Shown piece by piece: positions 42,539 to 52,048 of a stretch of 64,000 bases of DNA. This DNA comes from Paenibacillus pinihumi DSM 23905 = JCM 16419 (GTDB lineage: Bacteria > Bacillota > Bacilli > Paenibacillales > Paenibacillaceae). The position numbers and the translations under genes were made by a program. The notes under the pieces were generated by a model. That model saw only the letters and a program-made list of their open reading frames with translations. It did no database searches and was not told the DNA's origin. Location: assembly GCF_000422505.1 (NCBI RefSeq), contig NZ_AULX01000027.1, forward strand, positions 1 to 64,000, given 5' to 3'. Numbering within the stretch: the stretch's first letter is position 1; each line of letters begins with the position of its first letter.

Positions 42539-42656
42539 GTGCATACTCTCCTTTTCTTTTATAGCGGATACCTGTATTTTAAAGAGAGCGATTCACATTT
42601 TCTTGATGAATCCTGCTGTTTCTTTCCCCGTAGTCATGAGTGTCAGGAGCGGATTT

Positions 42657-43496
42657 ATGGAGTACTTGGATCGGATAATGGCAAGTGTACGATATATTGA
42701 GCGTCATCTGGATCAAAAATTAAAAATTGATGATATTGCAAAGCATGCGGGATATTCGAGTTTCCATTTTCAAAGACTGTTTCACCAAATCACTTTTCAG
42801 ACAATTGGACAGTACATCCATGCACGCAAAATGACTGAGGCGGCGAAAATGCTCCGCGAGAGCCGGCTTCGCATTGTGGATGTCTCGTATCAGTTTGGCT
42901 TCGAATCCCATGAGGCATTTACCAGAGCATTCAAGGCAAGGTTTGGAGTGCTGCCGAATCAGTGGAAGAGGTCGGCTGTCATTCCCCCTAACCTGATTAT
43001 GCCCGCGCTAAAAGAGGACTACTTGGCCCATATTGGGCAGCTTGAGCCTGAGGCTATCGAACAGGTGGAGATGGAGGCGATGATGGTGCGGGGATATCAT
43101 GCTGAGGATAGTACCATTGAAAATATTCATCGTAGTTGGGAGCAGCTATCCAATTCGTGTCTTAACCGGGATGTCCCCAAATACGGCATCGTCCAATACC
43201 CCGAGTGTATGGATGGAGAGGTTGCTTATTCCTACCTGGCTGCGACGGACATAGAGCAGTTGAAGGCATTGGAGGGACAGCAACGCTTTCATATTCCCGG
43301 AGGGAAATATCAGGTCTTCTGGCATCGGGGAGAAGTGGAAAAATTGCCTCTTACATACCGGTATATATACGGGACGTGGTTCACGAGAAATCCGGTTCCG
43401 TTGGTCGGCGGTTTTGACTTTGAATACTATGACGGGTCTTTTCAGGCTGTAAATGATGCGGAAGCGATGGTGAAAATTTATGTTCCGATTGCATGA
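42657..43496 (+). CDS. AraC-family regulator with GyrI-like effector domain
   Basis: A 279-aa protein. Residues 5-105 carry two AraC helix-turn-helices (IDDIAKHAGYSSFHFQRLFHQ; VDVSYQFGFESHEAFTRAFKARFG), and about 130-279 a GyrI/SOUL-like ligand-binding domain (EMEAMMVRGYHAEDS; IPGGKYQVFWHRGE). This is the Rob/BmrR-like arrangement used for small-molecule sensing. ATG 42657 follows AGGAG by seven bases; the 40 extra codons upstream look non-coding. Confidence 0.9.
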   Translation: MEYLDRIMASVRYIERHLDQKLKIDDIAKHAGYSSFHFQRLFHQITFQTIGQYIHARKMTEAAKMLRESRLRIVDVSYQFGFESHEAFTRAFKARFGVLPNQWKRSAVIPPNLIMPALKEDYLAHIGQLEPEAIEQVEMEAMMVRGYHAEDSTIENIHRSWEQLSNSCLNRDVPKYGIVQYPECMDGEVAYSYLAATDIEQLKALEGQQRFHIPGGKYQVFWHRGEVEKLPLTYRYIYGTWFTRNPVPLVGGFDFEYYDGSFQAVNDAEAMVKIYVPIA

Positions 43497-44110
43497 TTTT
43501 ATAGGGATTGGAATATAAAATAAAGGAATTTTTAGAAGTGTTTTTGAAAATTTTTTAGAAAATACGTATCATATATAAAGCACCCGTGATGGGAATTACT
43601 CATATGTTACTCCCATATAAAAAAATGGCTCGCCCGTATTACGCATGCTTTTCAAAAGCAGAGGCTCGGCGAGATCTGTTGACTTAATCTTAGTTGAAAT
43701 TCAACAATTTTTAAATTTCTAAATTTAAGGGGCAACTTATTATCCAATAACACAACCAAGACCCCCTGCATATGCTGAATTTACATCCATAATGGCCAGA
43801 CAACAACACATAACAGGCTGCTAGAGCATCAGATTTTGGTGTATTGCAGTTTCTTTGCGGACTTTTCCCTGCTTTTCCCTGCTTTCTGCCTGATAACAGT
43901 TTGTTATCACTATATTTACCTGCTTTCAAATCACATTTAACTATCATATAATAGAAGATAGTTTATTTTTAATAATCATAGTGATATACAAGATCAGGTT
44001 TCAATGGGTCCAGAAAAGGTGTTTGACCAGGTTGCAGCCTGACTTGCTATGGAGATGAAGCAGGAGCGCCTGGATTTTCTTCAAGTATTATCATGGTAAG
44101 GACGGTAAAC
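43497..44110. other. Long spacer before mqo
   Basis: About 600 AT-rich bases. Three hairpins are visible: ATGGGAATTAC/GTTACTCCCAT (43589-43616), and a nested pair of GCTTTTCAAAAGC (43647-43659) inside CTCGCC/GGCGAG (43629-43673). TATAAT at 43947-43952 could be the -10 of the mqo promoter, with only a poor -35. No coding frame is convincing. Confidence 0.4.
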
Positions 44111-45637
44111 ATGAGTAACAGACAAAACACAACAGATGTTATCTTGATTGGTGCCGGAATCATGAGTGCGACTTTAGGGTCGCTACTGAAAGAATTAGTG
44201 CCGGACTGGGAAATTACAGTGTATGAGAGGCTTGCTAAAGCAGGCGAAGAAAGTTCGAACGAGTGGAATAATGCAGGAACGGGTCACGCTTCACTGTGTG
44301 AGCTGAACTACACCGTTCAAAAACCGGATGGATCGGTAGACATCAGCAAAGCGGTCAAGGTAAATGAAGAGTTCCAGGTTTCAAGGCAGTTCTGGTCTTA
44401 TTTGGTCAACAGCAAACTCATTCGCAACCCGCGGGACTTCATCGCGTCCGTACCTCATATGAGCTTTGTTCATGGGGAGAAGGATGTTACGTTTTTGAAA
44501 AAACGTTTTGAAGCGATGTCCAATAATCCGCTATTTCAGGGTATGGAATTTTCCGATGACCCGGCCAAACTTGCACAGTGGATTCCGCTGATGATGCAAG
44601 ACCGGTCCGCGAATGGACCGATTGCCGCAACAAGAATTGAATCCGGTACGGATGTCAACTTCGGTGCTTTAACGCGCATTATGTTTGACCATCTGAAGAG
44701 CAAAAACGTTGGTATCAAGTTCAAGTATAATGTGGATGATATTACGCGTACCAGCGACGGTTTGTGGGAATTGAAGGTACGTAATATCGATAACGGTACT
44801 GTAGAACGCCAACGGGCCAAATTCGTCTTTATCGGCGGCGGTGGAGGAAGCTTGCATCTGCTGCAAAAATCCGGTATCCCGGAAGGAAAAGGAATCGGAG
44901 GATTTCCGGTCAGCGGACTATTTATGGTTTGCCAGAACCCGGATATTGTAGCGAAGCATCATGCCAAAGTATACGGCCAAGCTCCGGTTGGCGCGCCACC
45001 AATGTCGGTTCCGCATCTGGATACAAGAGTCATCGACAACAAAGAATCGCTGCTCTTTGGACCATTTGCCGGTTTTTCACCGAAGTTTTTGAAGACGGGT
45101 TCAATGTTCGATCTGATTACGTCCGTAAAACCGCATAATCTCGTTACGATGATGGCGGCGGGCGTGAAGAACATGTCGCTTACCACCTACCTGATCAAGC
45201 AGGTTATGCAATCCAAGGAACAGCGCATGGAAGCTTTGCGGGAATTTATCCCGAATGCAAAGAGCGAGGATTGGGATCTGCTCGTGGCTGGCCAGCGTGT
45301 ACAAATTATCAAGGATACGGCTGCAGGCAAAGGAACCCTGCAATTCGGTACAGAGGTTATCAGTGCCGCGGACGGTTCGATTGCTGCGCTGCTGGGGGCT
45401 TCGCCAGGCGCTTCAACTGCCGTGTCCGTCATGCTTGAAGTTATCCAGAAATGCTTCCCGCAGCATGTGGAGGCATGGGAGCCGAAATTAAAAGAAATGA
45501 TTCCTTCTTACGGTGTGAAGTTGTTGAGTAAACCTGAACTTATTCGTGAGATTCATTCTTCTACAGCACAGGCGCTTGGCCTGAACAGCGAACCGCCCCT
45601 TGTAGAGCGGACAGCAGAAGAAGTCAAAATGGGCTGA
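44111..45637 (+). CDS. mqo: Malate:quinone oxidoreductase
   Basis: A 508-aa FAD-dependent peripheral-membrane enzyme oxidising malate to oxaloacetate and passing electrons to quinone. Family landmarks are the dinucleotide motif [13 protein letters not shown], the [22 protein letters not shown] block and the C-terminal [14 protein letters not shown] (about residues 440-455). ATG 44111 follows TAAGGACGG; the frame opens six codons earlier. It has its own terminator, so it appears monocistronic. Confidence 0.95.
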   Translation: MSNRQNTTDVILIGAGIMSATLGSLLKELVPDWEITVYERLAKAGEESSNEWNNAGTGHASLCELNYTVQKPDGSVDISKAVKVNEEFQVSRQFWSYLVNSKLIRNPRDFIASVPHMSFVHGEKDVTFLKKRFEAMSNNPLFQGMEFSDDPAKLAQWIPLMMQDRSANGPIAATRIESGTDVNFGALTRIMFDHLKSKNVGIKFKYNVDDITRTSDGLWELKVRNIDNGTVERQRAKFVFIGGGGGSLHLLQKSGIPEGKGIGGFPVSGLFMVCQNPDIVAKHHAKVYGQAPVGAPPMSVPHLDTRVIDNKESLLFGPFAGFSPKFLKTGSMFDLITSVKPHNLVTMMAAGVKNMSLTTYLIKQVMQSKEQRMEALREFIPNAKSEDWDLLVAGQRVQIIKDTAAGKGTLQFGTEVISAADGSIAALLGASPGASTAVSVMLEVIQKCFPQHVEAWEPKLKEMIPSYGVKLLSKPELIREIHSSTAQALGLNSEPPLVERTAEEVKMG

Positions 45638-45683
45638 ACTATGAACACTTGATAAAGCCTGATGGTATAACTGCAAGACAGAT

Positions 45684-45720
45684 GAGGCAGCGCCTGGAAT
45701 TCCGGGTGCTGCCTTATTTA
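45684..45720 (+). terminator. Terminator of mqo
   Basis: AGGCAGCGCCTGG pairs with CCGGGTGCTGCCT around an AATT loop, followed by TATTTATTT. Confidence 0.85.
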
Positions 45721-45845
45721 TTTGACTTTGCAGGTGGTCCCGGAAAATGCATGTCAAATATAGGACATCAGGCAAATGGGTCTCACACCCGCTAAATGAT
45801 ATGATAAAGGATAGTGAGAGCAATATAATTCAGGAGGATTATTTT

Positions 45846-46586
45846 ATGTATATCGTATCTCAGCCAAGGCCGCTGTCCCAAGATCCCTGTCAAGGGCTGC
45901 CCAAGGAAGCCGCCGCAATGATGCCACTGGCATATGTCCGGTTTCTGCAGCAATTTGGAGAAGGGACATACAGAGGGTGGATGAACGTCTCTATGCCGGA
46001 TACAGAGGTGCTTCAGCCCTTTGCCGAATATGATCTATGGGAGCATGGCGAAGACAGCCCGATATCGCAGCAGCAGATCGGAGAGTGTATCGCGATCGGC
46101 TCAACGGCGGACGGTGACTTTTTGGCGGTGCATCCGGGCACATCGCAGCTGCTTTGGCTGCCCAGGCATGAGGAAGCGATCAGGGTGATTTCGATGCCGG
46201 TACAGGAGAAGGAGCAAGTGGAAGGACGGTTATACGCGGGGCTATTAGATACTCTGTTTATCCAAGTGTATGGCAGCGGGCAGGAGGGAGCCGTATATTA
46301 CGAACCCTGGTCGGATACCCGCAGCCATCGCTTTTTACGGTTGCCGCCGGAAGGAAGGAAGCTGACGCTGCCGGAATTGGCCGGAATGTGCCGCGCGGCA
46401 TTCCCGCCTGATCTGGTTCATGAAACTAAATATTCCGGACTTTTGTTTTACAAGCAGTTGGGTGGTTACATCCGGTTTAATTATGCCAATGAGCAGGAGG
46501 TTGCCCTTTTCTATGAACAGGATGCCGGGCCTATATATTCCGTTATAGAGCAGTGGCTGCTTTCCGAGGGATGTACGGCATATTAA
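45846..46586 (+). CDS. SMI1/KNR4 (SUKH) family protein, immunity-like
   Basis: A 246-aa protein from ATG 45846 after CAGGAGG (33 in-frame codons upstream are spurious). SUKH landmarks are the N-terminal PLAYVRFLQQFGEGTYRGW, the central IGECIAIGSTADGDFLAVHPG and LWLPRHEEAI. SUKH proteins often neutralise polymorphic nuclease toxins, but they also have housekeeping roles. No toxin gene is seen in the window. The next gene starts 23 bases after its stop. Confidence 0.85.
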   Translation: MYIVSQPRPLSQDPCQGLPKEAAAMMPLAYVRFLQQFGEGTYRGWMNVSMPDTEVLQPFAEYDLWEHGEDSPISQQQIGECIAIGSTADGDFLAVHPGTSQLLWLPRHEEAIRVISMPVQEKEQVEGRLYAGLLDTLFIQVYGSGQEGAVYYEPWSDTRSHRFLRLPPEGRKLTLPELAGMCRAAFPPDLVHETKYSGLLFYKQLGGYIRFNYANEQEVALFYEQDAGPIYSVIEQWLLSEGCTAY

Positions 46587-46609
46587 CCGTCAATAAGGAG
46601 GACAGGCTC

Positions 46610-47176
46610 ATGAGAATAGATTTTTATCTTGATACACATGGCACTTGCGCGGGCCAATTGAGAGATGAACTCTTGCCTCTGGAAGAAGCGGCACAGTCAT
46701 GGAAGTTTCCGTATGCGATTACTATTGTATGGCGGATCTTGCCGGAAAGCTATGGCCGCAAAACGTTCAGACGCTTCGATAGCAGAGATCATACACTAGC
46801 CTTGGATATGAGTATCAGCTATGAGCAGTATTTGCGGATGTCCAAAAATGAACAGCGCGAAGCCTTAGGCATCGGTCTGTATGATTACTTGGCAGAGTCT
46901 ATTGCAAAATATAAGAAATATGCGGACACAGAAGCCCAAAAGCTGCTGCTGGCAAATATCCAGAATTGGATGCTGGAGAACAATTGGCTGAATGGAAAAA
47001 TCAATCAGGCACGGGAGCTGCTGATGCAAGACATTGGTCTTTTCGAGGTCAGTCAGCAATTAAAAATACCGCTCAAGGAAGTGGAGTATATTTTGCTCCG
47101 TTTGGATGGTTATGAGCCGGCGGATGCCCATCCGGACAATATTACCGCAGCAAAAGCCCCGCCTTATGGACTGTAA
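46610..47176 (+). CDS. Uncharacterised protein in the immunity-like cluster
   Basis: A 188-aa protein from ATG 46610 behind AAGGAGGACA (frame open earlier inside the SUKH gene). The first half is beta-rich (MRIDFYLDTHGT; AITIVWRILPESYGRKTF), the second helical (EALGIGLYDYLAESIAKYKKYAD). No family was recognised. Co-transcription with the SUKH gene suggests another immunity-type protein. An 11-pair hairpin (CCCCGCCTTAT/ATAAGGCGGGG, 47157-47195) overlaps its stop but lacks a T tract. Confidence 0.65.
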   Translation: MRIDFYLDTHGTCAGQLRDELLPLEEAAQSWKFPYAITIVWRILPESYGRKTFRRFDSRDHTLALDMSISYEQYLRMSKNEQREALGIGLYDYLAESIAKYKKYADTEAQKLLLANIQNWMLENNWLNGKINQARELLMQDIGLFEVSQQLKIPLKEVEYILLRLDGYEPADAHPDNITAAKAPPYGL

Positions 47177-47216
47177 AGCAGGCTATAAGGCGGGGGATTG
47201 GGGATCTGCAAGAAAT

Positions 47217-47540
47217 CTAACTCATGTCCTCAATCACCGTCTCCAAAATATACCTCGTATGATCTTCAAGCTTCCCGTTCATGTGCTCCCGGATGACAGG
47301 AAGAGCTGATGCTCCAAGTCCGGCTAGTTGTTCATAGGCTTCGTAGTCTGTCTTCCAGAAGCTGTACGGACTGCCTTCGCAGAATTCTCCTCCCTCGATC
47401 ACGGTAACCCAGTGCATCACCTGCTCGTCCAGGGGCTTTTGCTGTACGGCATGTACAGCCTCGCGCCCAGGTCAATGTACATTCGCAGAGCACCGGCCTG
47501 CTTGCAAAATAGTGCCTGCCATTTGAGGTCTTTTAAGACC
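47217..47540 (-). pseudogene. Frameshifted remnant of an unknown gene
   Basis: The minus strand encodes a plausible protein end (HWVTVIEGGEFCEGSPYSFW..., ending near 47217). Upstream, another frame continues it (KDLKWQALFCKQAGALRMYI, then DLGARLYMP). The switch lies near 47440-47460 and needs an indel. Neither piece has a start and ribosome site giving a whole protein. It lies inside the immunity-like cluster, so may be a decayed immunity or toxin gene. Confidence 0.5.
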
Positions 47541-47611
47541 TAAGCCCGGTTGTAATGGACTTCACAGTTCTCTATACTTTTCATAAAACTTGAAACAGGA
47601 GCAGATATCGG

Positions 47612-48688
47612 ATGATTACACTAAAGGATATCGGTAAATTCGAGCAGCTTCCGGAGATCGCAATGCTCATATACAAAGGCGACGAAATGGCTCTGCAGAC
47701 TGCGATTGCTGAGGGCTGGAATATCGAAGAGGATATTAAACTTAGCCAGCATTCAACATTAAGCCCTTTGGATCTGGCGCTTATAGCAGAACAGTCCGGG
47801 GTGGTTAAGCTGCTTGTCGAGCATGGCGCGGATCTGAATGTGAAGCAGAATCCCGCTTTTTTGAAGGCGGTCCGTTATTGCAAACCGGATATTGTCCGTT
47901 ATATTGCAGCGCAAGGCGGCAAGCCGGATAAGCAGAATCATGTCGGATCTGGTGCGTATTCTCAGGCCTATTATGGCAACAAAGCTAATATTCCGCTTAT
48001 TCAAGAGCTGGGACTGGATATTAAAAAGCACGGCAGCACGGTATTGCGCCAGGCTGTATCTGATCATGACAAGAAAACGATTGATTATTTGCTGGGCTGC
48101 GGGGCGGACATTAATTATAATGAGCCGGATATGGTCTATCCCTATAGGGCGACACCATTGACTGTTGCAGCGAGAATGGGCAATCTGGCGATGGTCAAAT
48201 ATCTGATAGAACGCGGAGCAGACGTAACCTTGCAGGAGAAGGATGGCGAGCGGGCCTATACAATAGCGGTCAGCAGCAAAAATATGGCTATGGCTGACTA
48301 TCTCAAATCACTGGAGCCGCCAGAGTTCCATCATGTGGAGAACAGAAAGTATGAGCTGAAAAAATTTAAACTGACGGATGAAATGGTCCGCTTTCTCACT
48401 GGAGATAATCTGCGGCTCGCGCTTAAAGAAAATGAATACAAGATTGGCTATATCGACTTTTTTACTTTGACGGATACCATAGAGTTGAAGGTCGGCCGTC
48501 AAAAGCTGCTGCGCTTGTCCGCCAACATCGACAACTACTCTCATTTGCAGCTGGTATGGAATCCGAAGAAAAAAGGGCAGATTGGCTGTTATGACATCGA
48601 GCATCAGGAGTATGCCGACTTGTGCAGCCTGGCGGATTTTCTCATGCAGCCTGAATACTACATTATCAAATTTATTGAAGGAGATTAA
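47612..48688 (+). CDS. Ankyrin-repeat protein with SUKH-like C-terminus
   Basis: A 358-aa protein. Residues about 50-230 are five or so ankyrin repeats (SPLDLALIAEQSGVVKLLVE; ATPLTVAARMGNLAMVKYLI). The last 110 residues (HLQLVWNPKKKGQIGCYDIE, then LADFLMQPEYYI) look like the C-terminal half of a SMI1/KNR4-type domain. Both modules are common in antitoxins of polymorphic toxin systems. Its end contains AAGGAGA, the ribosome site of the rtcB-like gene eight bases on, so the two are co-transcribed. Confidence 0.82.
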   Translation: MITLKDIGKFEQLPEIAMLIYKGDEMALQTAIAEGWNIEEDIKLSQHSTLSPLDLALIAEQSGVVKLLVEHGADLNVKQNPAFLKAVRYCKPDIVRYIAAQGGKPDKQNHVGSGAYSQAYYGNKANIPLIQELGLDIKKHGSTVLRQAVSDHDKKTIDYLLGCGADINYNEPDMVYPYRATPLTVAARMGNLAMVKYLIERGADVTLQEKDGERAYTIAVSSKNMAMADYLKSLEPPEFHHVENRKYELKKFKLTDEMVRFLTGDNLRLALKENEYKIGYIDFFTLTDTIELKVGRQKLLRLSANIDNYSHLQLVWNPKKKGQIGCYDIEHQEYADLCSLADFLMQPEYYIIKFIEGD

Positions 48689-48695
48689 ATGACTT

Positions 48696-49922
48696 ATGGC
48701 GTATCAAACAATAAAAAATGTACGTGTCTGGGGAGCACCGGACGAAGGAGCTTTATCCCAGGCGGTCACCTGCTCGCAGCATGGGAATGTCATTCAGGCG
48801 TTGTTGATGGCCGACCATCACAAAGGCTACAGCCAGCCAATTGGCGGGGTGCTGGTCTATGACGGGCAAATCTCGCCTTCGGGGGTCGGGTACGACATCG
48901 CCTGCGGGAACAAGGCGGTGCGAACAACGCTGATGGCGGCGGATATCAAGCCTGTGCTGCCACAAATTATGAATCAAATTGCAAGCAAAATATCTTTCGG
49001 CATGGGCCGGGTTAATGATGAGCCGGTAGATCATGAGCTGTTCGATGATCCGGATTGGGCCGTGTATGCCGCAATCGGCAAGCAGGAGCATGATAAGCTG
49101 AAGGCGCTGGCACGCCAGCAGCTTGGAACGGTTGGGAGCGGCAATCACTTCGTGGACCTGTTCGAGGAAACGGCTACAGGGCGGTTATGGGCAGCCAATC
49201 ACTTCGGCAGCCGCGGCTTCGGACATAAGACGGCGAGCGGTTTTCTGAATCTTGCAGCAGGCCGTGAATTTCTGGGGAAAGCGCCGGGTGAGCATATGGA
49301 TCAGCCTCCTGTGCTGCTGAAACTGGACAGCGAGCTTGGGGATATGTATGAACGGGCGATGAAGCTGGCAGGACGTTATGCATATGCAGGACGGGATTAT
49401 GTGATTCAGCAGGTACTGTCCATTCTAGGGGCGAAAGCTGATTTCACCGTACATAATCATCACAATTTTGCCTGGAAGGAAGAGCATGAAGGGAAGCAGA
49501 CGATTGTCGTTCGCAAGGGAGCGACTCCTTCGGCGCCAGGGCAGCTTGGTTTTATCGGCGGGAGTATGGGAGATATCTCGGTTATTGTACAGGGCAAGGA
49601 TACGGAGGAAAACAAAGCTTCCTTCTACAGCACCGTTCACGGCGCAGGCCGTGTAATGAGCCGGACCAGAGCCGCAGGCAAGATGAATTGGAAGACCCGC
49701 ACCCGCAGCGGCGGAGAAATAACTCCGAAGCAAATGAAGGAAGCAGTCGAGCGATACGGCGTCGAACTGCGAGGGGCGGGAACCGACGAGAGCCCGTTCG
49801 TCTACCGCAAGCTTCAGGGTGTATTGGATGCGCACAGCGATACAATTGAGGTGCTCCATGTGCTAAAGCCGATTGGCGTATGTATGGCGGGCGCGGATGA
49901 ATTTGATCCGTATAAGGATTAA
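48696..49922 (+). CDS. rtcB: RtcB-family RNA ligase
   Basis: A 408-aa RtcB protein; the length is that of the short RtcB2/RtcB-like group (E. coli RtcB is 408 aa). Metal and guanylylation motifs are present: GVGYDIACGNK (Asp and Cys ligands), GTVGSGNHFVD, TVHNHHNF and the C-terminal STVHGAGRVMSR with the GMP-accepting His. RtcB joins 2',3'-cyclic phosphate and 5'-OH RNA ends. No archease is nearby. It directly follows the ankyrin/SUKH-like gene, so may repair RNA cut by a toxin; this is inference. Confidence 0.93.
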   Translation: MAYQTIKNVRVWGAPDEGALSQAVTCSQHGNVIQALLMADHHKGYSQPIGGVLVYDGQISPSGVGYDIACGNKAVRTTLMAADIKPVLPQIMNQIASKISFGMGRVNDEPVDHELFDDPDWAVYAAIGKQEHDKLKALARQQLGTVGSGNHFVDLFEETATGRLWAANHFGSRGFGHKTASGFLNLAAGREFLGKAPGEHMDQPPVLLKLDSELGDMYERAMKLAGRYAYAGRDYVIQQVLSILGAKADFTVHNHHNFAWKEEHEGKQTIVVRKGATPSAPGQLGFIGGSMGDISVIVQGKDTEENKASFYSTVHGAGRVMSRTRAAGKMNWKTRTRSGGEITPKQMKEAVERYGVELRGAGTDESPFVYRKLQGVLDAHSDTIEVLHVLKPIGVCMAGADEFDPYKD

Positions 49923-50105
49923 CTGAGCTCTTATGAAAACGTAAATAAAGAGGGTCCAAGCCGAGCTGTCAGCAGACACGGATTCAAGTACAAACTGGAT
50001 AATATTAACGGCATCAAAACTGCGAATTTACAGGGTCCACAGGCAACCTTCTTCCCGGTCAGGCCGTCTATTAGGCAAAGAGCAATTGTGATGGAGGATA
50101 TGGCT

Positions 50106-50702
50106 ATGCGACCTTTTGCTATCCGCAAATGGCACCGGATTGCTGTCGGTATGGGAGCTGCAATCTTGTGTGCGATGATTTATTATACAACCGTCTATAG
50201 TGCTGTAAATGAGAAGGTAATTGTTGCTCCTGCGCTGTACCTTTCGTACCATTCGGCAGAAGAGCTGTTCCAGGAGGCTGACCTGATCGTGATCGGTTCA
50301 ACGGAACAGAACTTCGGAGACAGGGAGCATATGACCAGTTCACTGGCTCTCAAAGGGTCTTTGCAGGATTTTTATACGGTGACAACAGTTAAGGTGGATA
50401 AGGTCATTAAAGGACCAATCAGTGAAAACACCGAGATCCGCGTCGGAGAGCCAATCAGCTATTCCCAAGGACTCGATGGAATCTCGAAGATTACAAGGCC
50501 TAACTACAAAGAGCTGCAAAAAGGCAGCAAATATCTGCTGTTTCTCAAGAAAAATGATAAAGGCTGCTTTTTCGTGATGAGCGGCAGTCTCGGCAAATAT
50601 AATATTGACAGCACCGACCCCGAGAGGGAAATGAATGAAACCAAGCAGCACATACTTGGAGAAATCCTGCAGGATAGCCGCTTTGCCATCATCCATTTAT
50701 AA
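50106..50702 (+). CDS. Membrane-anchored extracellular protein of unknown function
   Basis: A 198-aa protein with one N-terminal membrane helix (about residues 10-30) and an extracellular domain (VIVAPALYLSYHSAEELFQEADLIVIGS opens it; VDKVIKG and KYLLFLKKND follow). That pattern of strands is common in small Firmicute lipoprotein-like or stress proteins. ATG 50106 is eight bases after GGAGG; two earlier in-frame starts overlap the ribosome site. No family was assigned. A GC-rich hairpin follows. Confidence 0.75.
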   Translation: MRPFAIRKWHRIAVGMGAAILCAMIYYTTVYSAVNEKVIVAPALYLSYHSAEELFQEADLIVIGSTEQNFGDREHMTSSLALKGSLQDFYTVTTVKVDKVIKGPISENTEIRVGEPISYSQGLDGISKITRPNYKELQKGSKYLLFLKKNDKGCFFVMSGSLGKYNIDSTDPEREMNETKQHILGEILQDSRFAIIHL

Positions 50703-50730
50703 TCCATCTGAATAAATAGAGGCTTAACCT

Positions 50731-50770
50731 ACAAAGCCGGCTTCAGGCATATGCCAGAGGCCGGCTTTGT
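50731..50770 (+). terminator. Hairpin after the 50106 gene
   Basis: ACAAAGCCGGC/GCCGGCTTTGT is a perfect 11-pair stem with an inner GGCATATGCC palindrome. The T tract is short, so termination may be weak. Confidence 0.6.
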
Positions 50771-50907
50771 GTATGGGCATAAAGCCAGTAGCTTCTTACC
50801 GGATAAAAGGGTTGTCACGCTTTGGCCGGATCAACTAGAATGGAATAGCTCGCATGTATGGCGGTGCAATATTTAATTTGAGTATGATAAAAAAGCGAGG
50901 CGGAAAA

Positions 50908-51261
50908 ATGAAAGGCTTATCTATTCTACTGGGCTTTACGCTGCTCGGCTACTTGATTCGTTCGGTGCTCGATATTCCAGTTGCAGGAAATGTAATTGGC
51001 TTGATTTTGCTTGTTATCAGTTTGTTTGCAGGATGGGTGAAGCTGGAGTGGGTGGAGGACACGGCGCAATTTTTGCTGCGTCATATGATGATCTTTTTTG
51101 CCCCCATCATTGTCGGTACGATGCTGTTCTTCGGGAGAATCGGCTCGGAATGGCTACCCATTGCGGCAAGCCTGATTGGCGCAACCGTCATTGTGCTGCT
51201 TGTATCCGGGTATGTGACAGCACGGCTAGCGGGAAAGCAGGAGGAAAAGGCCCATGAATAG
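50908..51261 (+). CDS. lrgA: LrgA/CidA-family holin-like protein
   Basis: A 117-aa protein with four membrane helices and the family core VAGNVIGLILLVISLF. ATG 50908 follows GAGGCGG; the 18 codons upstream are unlikely. LrgA/CidA proteins affect murein hydrolase export, cell death and transport of small acids. It overlaps lrgB by eight bases. Confidence 0.9.
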   Translation: MKGLSILLGFTLLGYLIRSVLDIPVAGNVIGLILLVISLFAGWVKLEWVEDTAQFLLRHMMIFFAPIIVGTMLFFGRIGSEWLPIAASLIGATVIVLLVSGYVTARLAGKQEEKAHE

Positions 51262-51940
51262 TGAGGCATTCTATGACATGCCTTTATTCGGCATGACGGT
51301 CACCGTGTTGTTTTATACCTTGGCCCAACTGGTCAATCGCAGGTTCCGCTGGCTGAATCCGTTATTTCTGACGGCTGGCAGCCTCATGCTGCTGCTTCTG
51401 GTTTTCAAGATTCCCTACACCTCTTACCGGGCAGGCGGAGACATCATCACCTTTTTTCTGGGGCCTGCAACTGTCGCCCTTGCGGTTCCCTTTTATAAAT
51501 ATGCGAACAAGCTGAAAGGGCAACTGCTTCCGATTGCCGCCGGGGTTGCAGCGGGCGCGGTAAGCGGTCTTCTCTCCGTATGGTTATTGTCCAGTCTGCT
51601 CTCGGCTTCCAGGGAGACCTTGCTGTCCATGCTTCCCAAATCGGTGACAGCCCCGGTTGCGATTGAGATTGCCCGCACACTTGGCGGCACACCTGAATTG
51701 GCCGGTGTCTTCACTGTGCTGACGGGGCTGCTCGGCAGCATGATAGGGCCCCAGCTATTAAAGCTGTGCCGCATTCGCAGCGATGCAGCAATCGGAACAG
51801 CAATGGGAACTGCGGCCCATGGGATTGGTACGGCACGCATTTTGCGGGATTCCGAACTGCAGGGAGGAATTAGCGGTTTTGCCATGGGACTCTCAAGCAT
51901 GCTGACACCGCTATTGTGCATTCCCCTTGGATGGTGGTGA
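51254..51940 (+). CDS. lrgB: LrgB-family membrane protein
   Basis: A 228-aa protein with six to seven helices and the LrgB signatures LPKSVTAPVAIEI and GTAAHGIGTARIL. It forms an operon with lrgA (ATGAATAG overlap) and acts with it in the membrane. No LytS/LytR-type regulator adjoins the pair. Confidence 0.93.
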   Translation: MNSEAFYDMPLFGMTVTVLFYTLAQLVNRRFRWLNPLFLTAGSLMLLLLVFKIPYTSYRAGGDIITFFLGPATVALAVPFYKYANKLKGQLLPIAAGVAAGAVSGLLSVWLLSSLLSASRETLLSMLPKSVTAPVAIEIARTLGGTPELAGVFTVLTGLLGSMIGPQLLKLCRIRSDAAIGTAMGTAAHGIGTARILRDSELQGGISGFAMGLSSMLTPLLCIPLGWW

Positions 51941-52048
51941 TTCATCCTTCGCCGGATAGCCCTGCCTGAAAACGGAATGAAGGCTTGTGCAACTTTTTCC
52001 ATATAGAGACGTATATAACAGGCATAGACAAGGAACGGAGGCAATCCT

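Noticed and set aside
43497-44110. A riboswitch before mqo
   Set aside because: The hairpins do not match any riboswitch core I know and no terminator or sequestrator precedes the start codon.
39407-49922. The nucleotidyltransferase and rtcB as one RNA-repair operon
   Set aside because: They are more than 8 kb apart with unrelated genes and terminators between; a functional link cannot be supported here.
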